Part shown: positions 1-8,748 of the stretch, in pieces | Layout of the letters: every line of letters begins with the position of its first letter | How positions within the stretch are numbered: the stretch's first letter is position 1 | Assembly (NCBI RefSeq): GCF_022524345.1 | Contig: NZ_JAKWJU010000002.1 | Coordinates: 5,384,001 to 5,448,000, forward strand | Source: Streptomyces marispadix | Lineage (GTDB): Bacteria > Actinomycetota > Actinomycetes > Streptomycetales > Streptomycetaceae | Direction of reading: 5' to 3' | Length of the DNA stretch: 64,000 nt | Notes under the pieces: generated by a model | Database searches by the model: none | What the model was told of the DNA's origin: nothing | Seen by the model: only the letters and a program-made list of their open reading frames with translations | Position numbers and translations under genes: made by a program

Positions 1-1031
1 GCAAGGCCCTCGGGCTGCTCGCGGACGCGCTGCGCGCCCCGGCCTTCCCGGAGAGCGAGATCGAGCGGCTCGTCGGCAACCGCCTCGACGAGATCCCGCA
101 CGAGCTGGCCAACCCCACCCGCCGCGCCGCCAAGGAGCTGGCGAAGGAGCTGTATCCGGCCTCCGCCCGGATGTCCCGCCCCCGGCAGGGCACCGAGGAG
201 ACCGTCGCCCGCATCGACGCCGCTGCCGTACGCGCCTTCTACGACGCACATGTACGGCCCGCCACCGCCACGGCAGTCGTCGTCGGCGACCTCGAAGGGG
301 TGGATCTCGACGCCGCACTCGCCGACACCCTCGGCGCGTGGACGGGTTCGACGTCGCAGCCCCGGAAGGCGCCGCCGATCACCGCCGACGACACCGGCCG
401 GGTCGTGATCGTGGACCGTCCGGGAGCGGTGCAGACGCAGTTGCTCATCGGCCGTATCGGCCCCGACAGGCACGACCGCGTCTGGCCCGCCCAGGTCCTG
501 GGCACCTACTGCCTGGGCGGCACCCTCACCTCGCGGCTCGACCGTGTGCTGCGCGAGGAGAAGGGCTACACCTACGGCGTACGGGCCTTCGGGCAGGTGC
601 TCCGCTCCACCGCCGACGGCACGGGCGCGGCGCTGCTCGCCATCTCCGGCTCGGTCGCCACGGACGTCACCGGCCCGGCGCTGGCCGATCTCTGGAAGGT
701 GCTGCGCACCCTCGGCGAGGAGGGGCTCACGGACGACGAGCGTGACGTCGCCGTGCAGAACCTCGTGGGTGTCGCCCCGCTCAAGTACGAGACTGCCGCC
801 GCCGTCGCCGACACGCTCGCCGAGCAGGTCGAGCAGCAACTCCCCGACGACTACCAGGCGTCCGTATACGCCGAGCTGGCCCGTACGGGCACCGTCGAGG
901 CCACGGCCGCCGTGGTCAACGCCTTCCCGCCCGACCGGCTGGTGACGGTGCTCGTCGGTGACGCCTCCCAGATCGCCGACGGCGTACGGGAGTTGGGCAT
1001 CGGCGAGGTCAAGGTGGTGACCGGAGGCTGA
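1..1031 (+). CDS. M16 family zinc-peptidase-like protein, 3' part only
   Basis: The reading frame is open from base 3 to the stop and enters from outside the window, so the N-terminus is missing. About 342 residues are visible. Near residue 178 of the visible part is the pattern SRLDRVLREEKGYTYGV, the C-terminal-domain motif of M16 (insulinase/PqqF-type) peptidases, whose Arg/Tyr pair helps bind substrate in the partner active site. The HxxEH zinc motif of this family is N-terminal, so its presence cannot be judged here. In Streptomyces such proteins are usually encoded as adjacent pairs, one catalytic and one not. An ATG at 171 is internal and not a likely start, because homologous-looking sequence continues upstream. 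Confidence 0.85.
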   Translation, partial: KALGLLADALRAPAFPESEIERLVGNRLDEIPHELANPTRRAAKELAKELYPASARMSRPRQGTEETVARIDAAAVRAFYDAHVRPATATAVVVGDLEGVDLDAALADTLGAWTGSTSQPRKAPPITADDTGRVVIVDRPGAVQTQLLIGRIGPDRHDRVWPAQVLGTYCLGGTLTSRLDRVLREEKGYTYGVRAFGQVLRSTADGTGAALLAISGSVATDVTGPALADLWKVLRTLGEEGLTDDERDVAVQNLVGVAPLKYETAAAVADTLAEQVEQQLPDDYQASVYAELARTGTVEATAAVVNAFPPDRLVTVLVGDASQIADGVRELGIGEVKVVTGG

Positions 1032-1384
1032 GCGCCGGCGCGGGCCCGACGGCCCGTGAGGCTCCCGACTCGTCGGCATGCGGCCCCTGTTCGCGGAGAC
1101 GCCCCGAGCGTCCGCTGGACGGGGGCCGCTGCCGTCTCCTCGGCTCCTGCTCCGGCCCGTTGCGGACGCTGCGGTTCCGCCACCCGGCACGGCGTGGCCG
1201 TACACCCGTCCCCGTATGCCGGTTTCGGCTGCATGTGTCCCGGTGCGCCGTGTGGCCTGCGCGACAAATCGGGGGTTTCGTTTGGCCGTTGGCAGATGTC
1301 CCGTTTAGCGTCGATCCGGCTGTTCGTCAGAAGTGACCGCGACCGCGGCCGACGTTCGGCTTCGCCGAGTCTCCAGTACGACGA

Positions 1385-1550
1385 CGTACACATGGAGAGC
1401 CGGGGGCTCTTCCCTCGTGGCGCCGCACGGCGCGAGAGGGTCCCCTCGGGATACCGACCGGAAACGGTACGGCCCGAGGGGGTGGGGTGAATCGGTCCGC
1501 CCACGCAGCGGACCGTAGGAGACCTTCCTGCTCCGAACCGACTGGGAGCC
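1385..1550 (+). promoter_or_regulatory. ydaO-yuaA type c-di-AMP riboswitch
   Basis: The 667-base gap before the M23 peptidase gene holds the conserved core of the actinobacterial ydaO motif: GGGGTGAATC at 1484-1493, the stem GGTCCGC/GCGGACC, GTAGGAGACCTTCCTGCTCC, then GAACCGAC. A 5' GC-rich arm (about 1393-1480) forms the other stems. ydaO RNAs bind cyclic di-AMP and usually turn off downstream genes; in actinobacteria they commonly precede cell-wall hydrolase genes, as here. Downstream, CCTCCCGCCG (1551-1560) can pair with CGGCGGAGG (1587-1595), a possible expression platform. Boundaries are approximate because they were placed by eye. Confidence 0.85.
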
Positions 1551-1698
1551 CCTCCCGCCGAGATTCCGCCTGAACTCCCGCCCGAGCGGCGGAGGTTCGT
1601 CGCGCCTGGCATCACGTCACGGCGCGTACGAGTGCGGAGTCGCACGGCAGGAGGCAGACCCGGCAGGCGAGAAGGAGGGAAAGGAGCCACGCCGACCC

Positions 1699-2562
1699 AT
1701 GGCGTTCATCCGTGCCACCGGGACGCACCGCCGTACCCGCCCGACGAGACGGCGTACCAAGGCGGCAGGCATAGCCGGTCTGACCGTCGGAGTCGTCGGA
1801 ACACTCGCAACCCCCGCCCTGGCCGGCACCGGCCACCAGGGGCGGGCCGCCGAAGCCACCGCGGAGAAGAGCGCACAGCGGACCGCGGACGAGGGCCCGC
1901 ATGGAGACTCGCACGCGAACTCTCATGAGAACACGCGCCGTTCGGCTTCGGGCGGCCTGAACCACGCTGCCGGATTCGGCGACTCGATCGCCGAGACCGT
2001 CGCGGACCAGGCCCGGCTACAGGAGACCGCCGCAGCCCAGGCCGAGGCCGCGAACCAGGCCATGCGCAAGGCCGCAGCCGAGAAGGCGAAGCGCGAGCGC
2101 GAGGCCAGGGAGAAGAAGGAGAGAGCGGCGAGGGCCGCCGAGCGTGCCAAGCTCAACGCCTATGTCGCCCCCGTCGCCGGCCCGTCGCTGTCGACCCCGT
2201 ATCGAAGCTCCGGCGGACTGTGGTCCTCCGGCAGCCACACCGGCGTCGACTTCGAGGCGGACGAGGGCACCGAGGTGCGTTCCGTGGCCTCCGGCGAGGT
2301 CGTGGAGGCGGGCAGCGACGGCTCGTTCGGCAACAACGTCGTCATCAGGCACCGGGACGGTACGTACACCCAGTACGGCCATCTGTCCTCGATCGCGGTG
2401 TCCGCCGGTGCGAAGGTCGAGGCCGGGCAGAAGATCGCGCTGTCGGGCTCGACCGGTAACACCACCGGCCCGCATCTGCACTTCGAGGCCCGCACCGGCC
2501 CCGAGTACGGCTCGGACATGGACCCCGTCGCCTACCTCAGAAAGCACGGCGTCAGTCTCTGA
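1699..2562 (+). CDS. Secreted M23 family metallopeptidase (peptidoglycan endopeptidase)
   Basis: A 287-residue protein. The N-terminus is rich in paired arginines followed by a hydrophobic stretch ending in ALA (about residues 25-42), a Sec or Tat signal peptide. Residues about 85-150 are Ala/Glu/Lys/Arg-rich and probably form a coiled coil. The C-terminal LytM domain (about 165-285) has the zinc motif HTGVD (His near 179) and HLHFE (near 259). Family members cut peptide cross-links in peptidoglycan. The gene lies behind a c-di-AMP riboswitch and is followed by a strong terminator, so it is a single-gene unit. AAGGAG lies about 14 bases before the ATG, a little far. Confidence 0.92.
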   Translation: MAFIRATGTHRRTRPTRRRTKAAGIAGLTVGVVGTLATPALAGTGHQGRAAEATAEKSAQRTADEGPHGDSHANSHENTRRSASGGLNHAAGFGDSIAETVADQARLQETAAAQAEAANQAMRKAAAEKAKREREAREKKERAARAAERAKLNAYVAPVAGPSLSTPYRSSGGLWSSGSHTGVDFEADEGTEVRSVASGEVVEAGSDGSFGNNVVIRHRDGTYTQYGHLSSIAVSAGAKVEAGQKIALSGSTGNTTGPHLHFEARTGPEYGSDMDPVAYLRKHGVSL

Positions 2563-2601
2563 GCCCGGTCCGACCCGGCGCCGCCTCGGCGGTGAGCGAC
2601 G

Positions 2602-2640
2602 CGAAGCCCCCGGCCGCACATTCCGCGGCCGGGGGCTTCG
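2602..2640. terminator. Intrinsic terminator hairpin after the M23 gene
   Basis: A 16-base perfect stem (CGAAGCCCCCGGCCGC paired with its reverse complement) closes a short loop. It lies between the convergent M23 and ptsH genes and can serve both strands. There is no U tract, as is common in Streptomyces. Confidence 0.85.
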
Positions 2641-2736
2641 TACAACTGCGAGCGGTCCGGAGCCTGCTGCCGGTCGAGCGGAGCACCCGCCGTCACAAGA
2701 CGTGACGAGTCCGGAGCTATCCGCGTAGAGCGACGC

Positions 2737-3021
2737 TCAGACCGTCTCGGGCAGCTCTTCCAGGCCCTCCGAGACCAGCGTGGCCAGCCGTTCGAGGGCG
2801 CCCTCCGCGTCCACCGCTTCGGACGCCAGCACGATCTCCTCGCCCGACTCGGCGCCCAGACCCAGCACGCCGAGCATGGACGCGGCGTTGACGGGAGTGC
2901 CGTCGTCGCCCTTCTTGACCGTCACGGGGACACCGGCCGCAGCCGCCGCGCGGCAGAAGATCGAGGCGGGACGGGCGTGCAAACCCTCGGCCCACCCGAC
3001 GGTGACGCGGCGCTCTACCAT
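2737..3021 (-). CDS. ptsH: HPr phosphocarrier protein of the PTS
   Basis: A 94-residue protein with the HPr active-site motif GLHARPAS; the His accepts phosphate from enzyme I and passes it to EIIA proteins. The second helix region NAASMLGVLGLG carries the Ser equivalent to regulatory Ser46 of Firmicutes HPr. Length matches the family. GAAGGG lies about nine bases before the ATG at 3021, which rules out the longer open frame upstream. It stands alone and divergent from the acetyltransferase gene, as ptsH often does in Streptomyces. Terminated by the hairpin at 2602-2640. Confidence 0.95.
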   Translation of the reverse strand: MVERRVTVGWAEGLHARPASIFCRAAAAAGVPVTVKKGDDGTPVNAASMLGVLGLGAESGEEIVLASEAVDAEGALERLATLVSEGLEELPETV

Positions 3022-3171
3022 GGTTGTTGCCCTTCGAGTCGTGCTTGCGTCCGGCGAAAACAAGTCTCGCATGTCGCTCCCGGCGGCCGTCCGCACCCCC
3101 TTGACCTGCGCTGTATGGCCGCCCTCGGCCGCACGGGGTCGCGGTTGCCGTGACGGCTTTACCCTGATCCC

Positions 3172-6100
3172 ATGCGTACCCCTCAGGAGCGTGCGTATCC
3201 GGCGCACTGGGAGGCCGACGTGGTGCTCCGCGACGGCGGCACCGCACTGATCAGGCCCATCACCGCGGACGACGCCAGGCGGCTCGTCGACTTCTACGAG
3301 CGCGTATCCGACGAGTCGAAGTATTACCGCTTCTTCGCTCCCTACCCCCGTCTGTCCGACCGTGACGTTCGTCGCTTCACACATCACGACTACGTCGACC
3401 GGGTGGGCCTCGCGGCCACCATCGGGGGCGAGTTCATCGCGACCGTCCGCTACGACCGGGTCGACGGCGACGGGCGCGCGGCCTTCTCTTCAGGCTACGC
3501 AGACTCCTCCGGAACGTCCGGCGGCTACGGGGACACTTCCGGAGACACCGACGGCAAGCCGCCGTCCCAGGCGGAGGTCGCCTTCCTCGTACGAGACGAC
3601 CAGCAGGGGCGCGGCGTCGCCTCCGCGCTCCTCGAACACATCGCGGCCGTCGCCCGCGAGCGCGGCATCGAGCGCTTCACGGCCGAAGTGCTGCCCGCCA
3701 ACACCAAGATGATCAAGGTGTTCACGGATGCGGGCTACTCGCAGCGCCGCAGCTTCGAGGACGGTTCCGTCCATCTGACCTTCGATCTCGAACCGACCGA
3801 GCGCTCCCTCGCCGTGATGAACGCGCGTGAACAGCGCGCCGAGGGTCGCTCCGTCCGTCGGCTGCTCGCCCCCGGCTCGGTCGCGGTGATCGGCGCGAGC
3901 CGCTCGCCTCGCGGCGCCGGGCGCCGGGTGCTGGAGAGCCTGCGTAGCGGAGGCTTCACGGGCCGTGTGTACGCCGTCAACAACCGGCTCCCCGAGGAGG
4001 GCGCCGACATCGGGGACGTACCCGCGTACCGCTCCGTCAAGGACGTGCCGGAGCATCTCGACCTGGCCGTCGTGGCCGTGCCCGCGAGCCAGGTGCACGC
4101 CCTCGCCCGCGAATGCGGCGAAGCCGGCGTCCAGGGACTCGTCGTGCTCACCGCCGACTTCAGCCGTGACGAGCAGCGCGAACTCGTGCGTCTCGCCCGC
4201 TCGTACGGCACCCGCGTCATCGGGCCCAATGCCTTCGGGCTGATGAACACCGCCCCCGGCGTACGGCTCAACGCGACGCTCTCACCCGAGATGCCCGCCC
4301 GCGGCAGGGTCGGGCTCTTCACCCAGTCCGGCGCCATCGGCATCGCCCTGCTGGCCGGGCTCCACCAGCGCGGCATCGGGCTGTCCGGATTCGTCTCCGC
4401 GGGCAACCGCGCGGACGTCTCCGGCAACGACGTACTACAGCACTGGGACGACGACCCCGACACGGACGTCGCGCTGCTCTATCTCGAATCGATCGGCAAC
4501 CCAAGGAAATTCACCCGGCTCGCCCGGCGCATCGCCTCACGCAAACCGATCGTCGTGGTCAAGGGCGCGCGGCACAGCGGCAGCGCACCGCCCGCGGGGC
4601 ACGCCGCTCCGGTGACGCGTACGCCGGTGGCGACGGTCACCACACTGCTGCGGCAGGCCGGAGTCGTCATGGTGGACACCGTCACCGAACTGCTCGACGC
4701 GGGCGCCCTGCTCGTCTCCCAGCCGCTCCCAGCGGGACCGCGCACAGCGATCCTCGGCAACGCCGAGTCCCTGGGGCTGCTCTCCTACGACGCGGCGCTC
4801 GCGGGCGAACTGCGGCCCCAGCCGGTACGGGACCTGGGCACGTCCGCCAGGCCGGAGGAGTACAGGCGGGCACTCCGTGAAGCGCTGGAGGACCCGGAGA
4901 CGGACGCGGTCGTCGTGACCGTCATCCCCTGGGTCGGCGACACCCCGGCCGCCGAGCTGGCCGACGCGCTGCGTGAGGCGTCGGAAGGCGCCGAGAAGCC
5001 GGTGACCGTCGTACATCTGGCGATCGAGGGCCTGGAGACCGCCCTCGCCGAACGCGGCATCCCCTCCTATCCCGCGCCGGAGCGTGCGGTACGGGCGCTG
5101 TCGGAGGCGTCGCGCTACGCCCGCTGGCGGCGCGAGGCGGAAAACCCGGGCCGGGTACCGGAGTTCGAGGCCGACGAGGCGGCGGCGTCGAGGCTGCTGC
5201 GCGGGTTGCCGACCGGGGCGTCCGATGCGGGGAGCGGTGCGCGGGCGGGCACGGAGGCGGATACGGAGGCGGCCAGGGGGGCGGGCACCGAGGCCGGTGC
5301 GCGGCCGGGCGCCTCCGTTACCGGAACCGGCACCGGCACCGAAACCGGCACCGAAACCGGCGTGGGCACGAGCGCAGCCACAGGTGCAGCCACAGGTGCA
5401 GGCGCCGGAACCGGAGCCGCCCCCTCTGATATGCCTCCCGCCGTCCCCCTCGCCGGCCACCGGGAGGCCCGCCCCACCACAGTCGCCGCCACCACCGCGG
5501 AGCGCAGCCGAAGCGTCACACTCGGTGCCGACGACGCGGCGTCCCTGCTCGGCTACTACGGAATCGCCGTCCAGCCCACGAGCCCGGCCCCCGGGCCCGA
5601 CGAGGCCGCCGCCGCGGCACGCAGCCTCGGCTACCCCGTCGCGCTCAAGACCACGGCCCCACGGCTGCGCCACCGCGCCGACCTCGGCGGTGTGCGCCTC
5701 GACATCTCCTCGGAGACCGAACTGCGCCGCGCCTACGCCGAACTCACCGAAGCCTTCGGCGATGCCGCCGAACTGCGCCCCGTCGTACAGTCCATGGCGC
5801 CGCGCGGCGTCGACACCGTCATCAGGGCCGCCGTCGACCCGTCCATCGGCGCGGTGCTCTCCTTCGGCCTCGCGGGCACGCCCTCCGAACTGCTCGAAGA
5901 CGTCGCACACCGGCTGGTCCCCGCCACCGACAAGGACGCCGCGGAACTCGTACGTGAAATCCGCAGCGCCCCCATCCTCTTCGGCTGGCGAGGCGCGCAG
6001 CCCGTCGACGTAGCGTCTTTGGAGGAGCTGCTGCTACGGGTCTCACGCCTGCTTCACGACCACCCGGAGATCGTCGCCGTGGACCTGGAGCCCGTCGTCG

Positions 6101-6198
6101 TGGCCCCACGCGGACTCACGGTGCTCGGCGCGACCGTCCGCGCCGCCGAGCCGTCCCCGCAGACGGACTTGGGCCGCCGCAGCCTGCCCGCTTACTGA
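3172..6198 (+). CDS. Protein acetyltransferase: GNAT fused to an ADP-forming acyl-CoA synthetase-like module
   Basis: A 1008-residue multi-domain protein. Residues 1-215 form a GNAT domain with acetyl-CoA loop QGRGVASAL. Residues about 230-330 are a CoA-binding Rossmann domain (SVAVIGASRSPRGAG), 375-640 a succinyl-CoA-ligase-like domain (FTQSGAIGIA), and 785-1000 an ATP-grasp domain (ALKTTAPRLRHRADLGGV). This is the layout of Pat-type protein lysine acetyltransferases, with GNAT at the N-terminus as in the Streptomyces PatA group. The loop near residue 475 that carries the phospho-His in true synthetases reads AGHAAPV: the His is kept but the usual following Gly is not. A Gly/Ala/Thr low-complexity linker (about 680-780) is encoded by short tandem repeats. 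Acetyl-CoA synthetase is the best known target of this family. Confidence 0.88.
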   Translation: MRTPQERAYPAHWEADVVLRDGGTALIRPITADDARRLVDFYERVSDESKYYRFFAPYPRLSDRDVRRFTHHDYVDRVGLAATIGGEFIATVRYDRVDGDGRAAFSSGYADSSGTSGGYGDTSGDTDGKPPSQAEVAFLVRDDQQGRGVASALLEHIAAVARERGIERFTAEVLPANTKMIKVFTDAGYSQRRSFEDGSVHLTFDLEPTERSLAVMNAREQRAEGRSVRRLLAPGSVAVIGASRSPRGAGRRVLESLRSGGFTGRVYAVNNRLPEEGADIGDVPAYRSVKDVPEHLDLAVVAVPASQVHALARECGEAGVQGLVVLTADFSRDEQRELVRLARSYGTRVIGPNAFGLMNTAPGVRLNATLSPEMPARGRVGLFTQSGAIGIALLAGLHQRGIGLSGFVSAGNRADVSGNDVLQHWDDDPDTDVALLYLESIGNPRKFTRLARRIASRKPIVVVKGARHSGSAPPAGHAAPVTRTPVATVTTLLRQAGVVMVDTVTELLDAGALLVSQPLPAGPRTAILGNAESLGLLSYDAALAGELRPQPVRDLGTSARPEEYRRALREALEDPETDAVVVTVIPWVGDTPAAELADALREASEGAEKPVTVVHLAIEGLETALAERGIPSYPAPERAVRALSEASRYARWRREAENPGRVPEFEADEAAASRLLRGLPTGASDAGSGARAGTEADTEAARGAGTEAGARPGASVTGTGTGTETGTETGVGTSAATGAATGAGAGTGAAPSDMPPAVPLAGHREARPTTVAATTAERSRSVTLGADDAASLLGYYGIAVQPTSPAPGPDEAAAAARSLGYPVALKTTAPRLRHRADLGGVRLDISSETELRRAYAELTEAFGDAAELRPVVQSMAPRGVDTVIRAAVDPSIGAVLSFGLAGTPSELLEDVAHRLVPATDKDAAELVREIRSAPILFGWRGAQPVDVASLEELLLRVSRLLHDHPEIVAVDLEPVVVAPRGLTVLGATVRAAEPSPQTDLGRRSLPAY

Positions 6199-6226
6199 GA
6201 GTCCACCGGCCCGTAGGATGGCCCGC

Positions 6227-6811
6227 ATGGCGAAGACCGGTACGACGACCCAGGGGCTGCGTGAGGCGATCGAACGCAGCGGCTACTACCCGACCCTCGT
6301 GGGCGAGGCCGTCGAGGCGGCGGTGGGCGGGGAGCCCGTCACCTCCTACCTCGTGCACCAGGAGACGACGTTCGACTCCAACGAGGTGCGCCGCCATGTC
6401 ACGGTCCTCGTCCTCACCGGTACACGCTTCCTGGTCTCCCACACCGACGAGCAGCCCGCCGACGGCACGTCCTCCTCGCCGTACGCCACGACGTCCACGG
6501 AGTCGGTGAAGATCCAGCGCATCTCGTCCGTGGTGCTCTCCCGCGTCGTCGCCGACCCCGAGTCGTACACACCGGGCACGCTGCCCCGCGAGGTCGTGCT
6601 CACCATCGGCTGGGGCGCCGTCTCCCGGCTCGACATGGAGCCCGCCACCTGCGGCGACCCCAACTGCGAGGCGGACCACGGCTATACGGGCTCCTCCACG
6701 GCCGACGACCTGTCGCTGCGAGTCAGCGAGGCCGCCGACGGACCCGACACCGTGCGGCAGACGCTCGCCTTCGCACAGGCGCTCTCAGAGGCGACGGTGA
6801 CCCCTTCCTGA
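6227..6811 (+). CDS. DUF5998 family protein
   Basis: A conserved actinobacterial protein of about 194 residues without known function; the family name is from memory of this genomic context. It is soluble, with no signal or membrane segment. One CGDPNC motif near residue 145 could bind metal but has no clear partner cysteines. Two in-frame ATGs exist (6218 and 6227); the second has GGA at a better distance. Its stop shares bases with the start of the phosphatase gene (TGATG), so the two are translationally coupled, and the upstream acetyltransferase is only about 28 bases away: a likely three-gene operon. Confidence 0.7.
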   Translation: MAKTGTTTQGLREAIERSGYYPTLVGEAVEAAVGGEPVTSYLVHQETTFDSNEVRRHVTVLVLTGTRFLVSHTDEQPADGTSSSPYATTSTESVKIQRISSVVLSRVVADPESYTPGTLPREVVLTIGWGAVSRLDMEPATCGDPNCEADHGYTGSSTADDLSLRVSEAADGPDTVRQTLAFAQALSEATVTPS

Positions 6812-8004
6812 TGGCACAGGCCGCCACCGAGAACCCGCAGGAACCGCTGCCCCTCGATCCACGCACCGCGCCCGTGCCGCGCTACGGCCAGGCGTCGCTG
6901 TCCGATCTGCTGCCCGCCGTCGTCACCGCGCAGGGCATGGAGGGGCTGGAGACCGGGCTGCGGCTCGAACCGGCCGACCGCGCCTGTGTGTTCCTCGTCG
7001 ACGGCCTCGGCTGGGACGTGCTGCGTGCCCACCCCGAGGAGGCACCCTTCCTCACCTCGATGCTGGAGACCTCGCTGAACGGCACGGGCACCGCCCTGAC
7101 CGCCGGTTTCCCCTCCACGACGGCGACTTCGCTGGCATCGGTCGGTACGGGCCTGCCCCCGGGCGTGCACGGACTGCCCGGATACACCGCGCTCGACCCG
7201 GACACCGGGCGCCTGATGAACCAGCTTCGCTGGCAGCCGTGGACGGACCCGGGTGTGTGGCAGCCCTATCCGACGGTCTTCCGGCTCGCCGAGGCCGCCG
7301 GTATCACCGCCAGCCAGGTCTCCGCACCGCACTTCGAGGAGACGCCGCTCACTCAAGTCGCCCTCTCGGGCGGCACGTTCCTCGGCGTGCTCAGTGCGGA
7401 GGACCGCATGGACCAGGCCGCGGCCCGGCTCGCCGCCGCCGACCGCACCCTCGTCTACACGTACTACGCCGAACTCGACGGCCACGGCCACCGATACGGC
7501 ATCGACTCCGACGCGTGGCGCGGCCAGCTCATGTACGTCGACAGACTGGCCGAGCGCCTCGCCGAGCAACTGCCGCCCCGCTCCGCGCTGTACATCACGG
7601 CCGACCACGGAATGGTCGACGTCCCCCTCACGCCCGAGGCGCGCTTCGACGTCGACGAGGACTGGGAGTTGAGCGCTGGCGTCGCCCAGCTCGGCGGCGA
7701 GGGGCGGATGCGCCATCTCTACGCCGTGCCCGGCGCGGCACGCGACGTCGCATCGGTGTGGCGCGAGGTGCTCGCCGGCCACGCATGGGTCGCCACCCGC
7801 GAAGAGGCCGTCGAACTGGGGTGGTTCGGCCCCCGGATCGACGCGCGGGTGCACGCCCGCATCGGCGACGTGGTGGCCGCGATGAGCGGCGACGCCGCCG
7901 TCGTGGCGACCGAGCGCGAACCGAAGGAGTCCGCGCTCATCGGCATGCACGGCTCCGCCACCGCCGCCGAACAGCTCGTCCCGCTGCTCGAAGTGCGTAC
8001 GTAG
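6811..8004 (+). CDS. Alkaline-phosphatase-superfamily protein (nucleotide pyrophosphatase/phosphodiesterase type)
   Basis: A 397-residue protein with the metal-site motifs of the type I phosphodiesterase/nucleotide pyrophosphatase family: FLVDGLGWD (first metal Asp), the nucleophile region PSTTATSLAS, AELDGHGHRYG and ITADHGMVD (metal-binding Asp and His residues). No signal peptide is seen, so it is probably cytoplasmic. Family members hydrolyse phosphodiester or pyrophosphate bonds; the substrate cannot be told from sequence. It starts in the stop codon of the DUF5998 gene. Confidence 0.88.
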   Translation: MAQAATENPQEPLPLDPRTAPVPRYGQASLSDLLPAVVTAQGMEGLETGLRLEPADRACVFLVDGLGWDVLRAHPEEAPFLTSMLETSLNGTGTALTAGFPSTTATSLASVGTGLPPGVHGLPGYTALDPDTGRLMNQLRWQPWTDPGVWQPYPTVFRLAEAAGITASQVSAPHFEETPLTQVALSGGTFLGVLSAEDRMDQAAARLAAADRTLVYTYYAELDGHGHRYGIDSDAWRGQLMYVDRLAERLAEQLPPRSALYITADHGMVDVPLTPEARFDVDEDWELSAGVAQLGGEGRMRHLYAVPGAARDVASVWREVLAGHAWVATREEAVELGWFGPRIDARVHARIGDVVAAMSGDAAVVATEREPKESALIGMHGSATAAEQLVPLLEVRT

Positions 8005-8079
8005 GACGGTACGTTCAAGATCCGTAGCGGCACACCTCGTCCGCCCCCCGCCCGCCCGCTCAGAAAGGCCGACGTCTTA

Positions 8080-8748
8080 ATGCCAGAGCTGGTGTTCTTC
8101 TCCGGAACCATGGACTGCGGCAAGTCGACACTCGCTCTCCAGATCGAGCACAACCGGTCCACGCGCGGCCTCCAGGGCATGATCTTCACGCGCAACGACC
8201 GTGCGGGGGAGGGGCGTCTGTCGTCCCGGCTCGGGCTCGTCACCGACGCCGTCGAGGCGCAGGACGGCTTCGACTTCCACGCACACCTCGTGAAGCATCT
8301 GACCGCGGGCGGCAGAGCGGACTACGTCATCGTGGACGAGGCGCAGTTCCTCACACCCGGTCAGATCGACCAACTGGCCCGCATCGTCGACGACTTGGGC
8401 ATGGACGTCTTCGCTTTCGGCATCGCGACGGACTTCCGCACCCGGCTCTTTCCCGGCTCGCAGCGGCTGATGGAACTGGCCGACCGTATCGAGGTGCTAC
8501 AGGTCGAGGCGCTGTGCTGGTGCGGGGCCCGTGCCACGCACAACGCCCGTACGGTCGGCGGGAAGATGGTCGTCGAGGGCGCGCAGGTCGTCGTCGGCGA
8601 CGTGGGCGAACCCACCGGCGAGGTGGGCTACGAGGTGCTCTGCCGGCGCCACCACCGGCGCAGGCTGACCTCGGCGACGGCGCGGGCGGGGGCGCTCTCC
8701 CCGGACGTACTTCCCATCGACGCCCCCGCCACGCCGCACGTCACCTAG
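8080..8748 (+). CDS. tdk: Thymidine kinase
   Basis: A 222-residue type II thymidine kinase that phosphorylates thymidine (and deoxyuridine) with ATP in the salvage pathway. The P-loop is FSGTMDCGKST near the N-terminus, the Walker B region is YVIVDEAQF, and the C-terminal half has the structural-zinc cysteines CWC and CRRHH. A purine-rich GAAAGG lies about 13 bases upstream of the ATG. The C-terminal 30 residues are an unconserved Ala-rich tail. The stop codon overlaps the stop of the convergent VOC gene. Confidence 0.95.
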   Translation: MPELVFFSGTMDCGKSTLALQIEHNRSTRGLQGMIFTRNDRAGEGRLSSRLGLVTDAVEAQDGFDFHAHLVKHLTAGGRADYVIVDEAQFLTPGQIDQLARIVDDLGMDVFAFGIATDFRTRLFPGSQRLMELADRIEVLQVEALCWCGARATHNARTVGGKMVVEGAQVVVGDVGEPTGEVGYEVLCRRHHRRRLTSATARAGALSPDVLPIDAPATPHVT

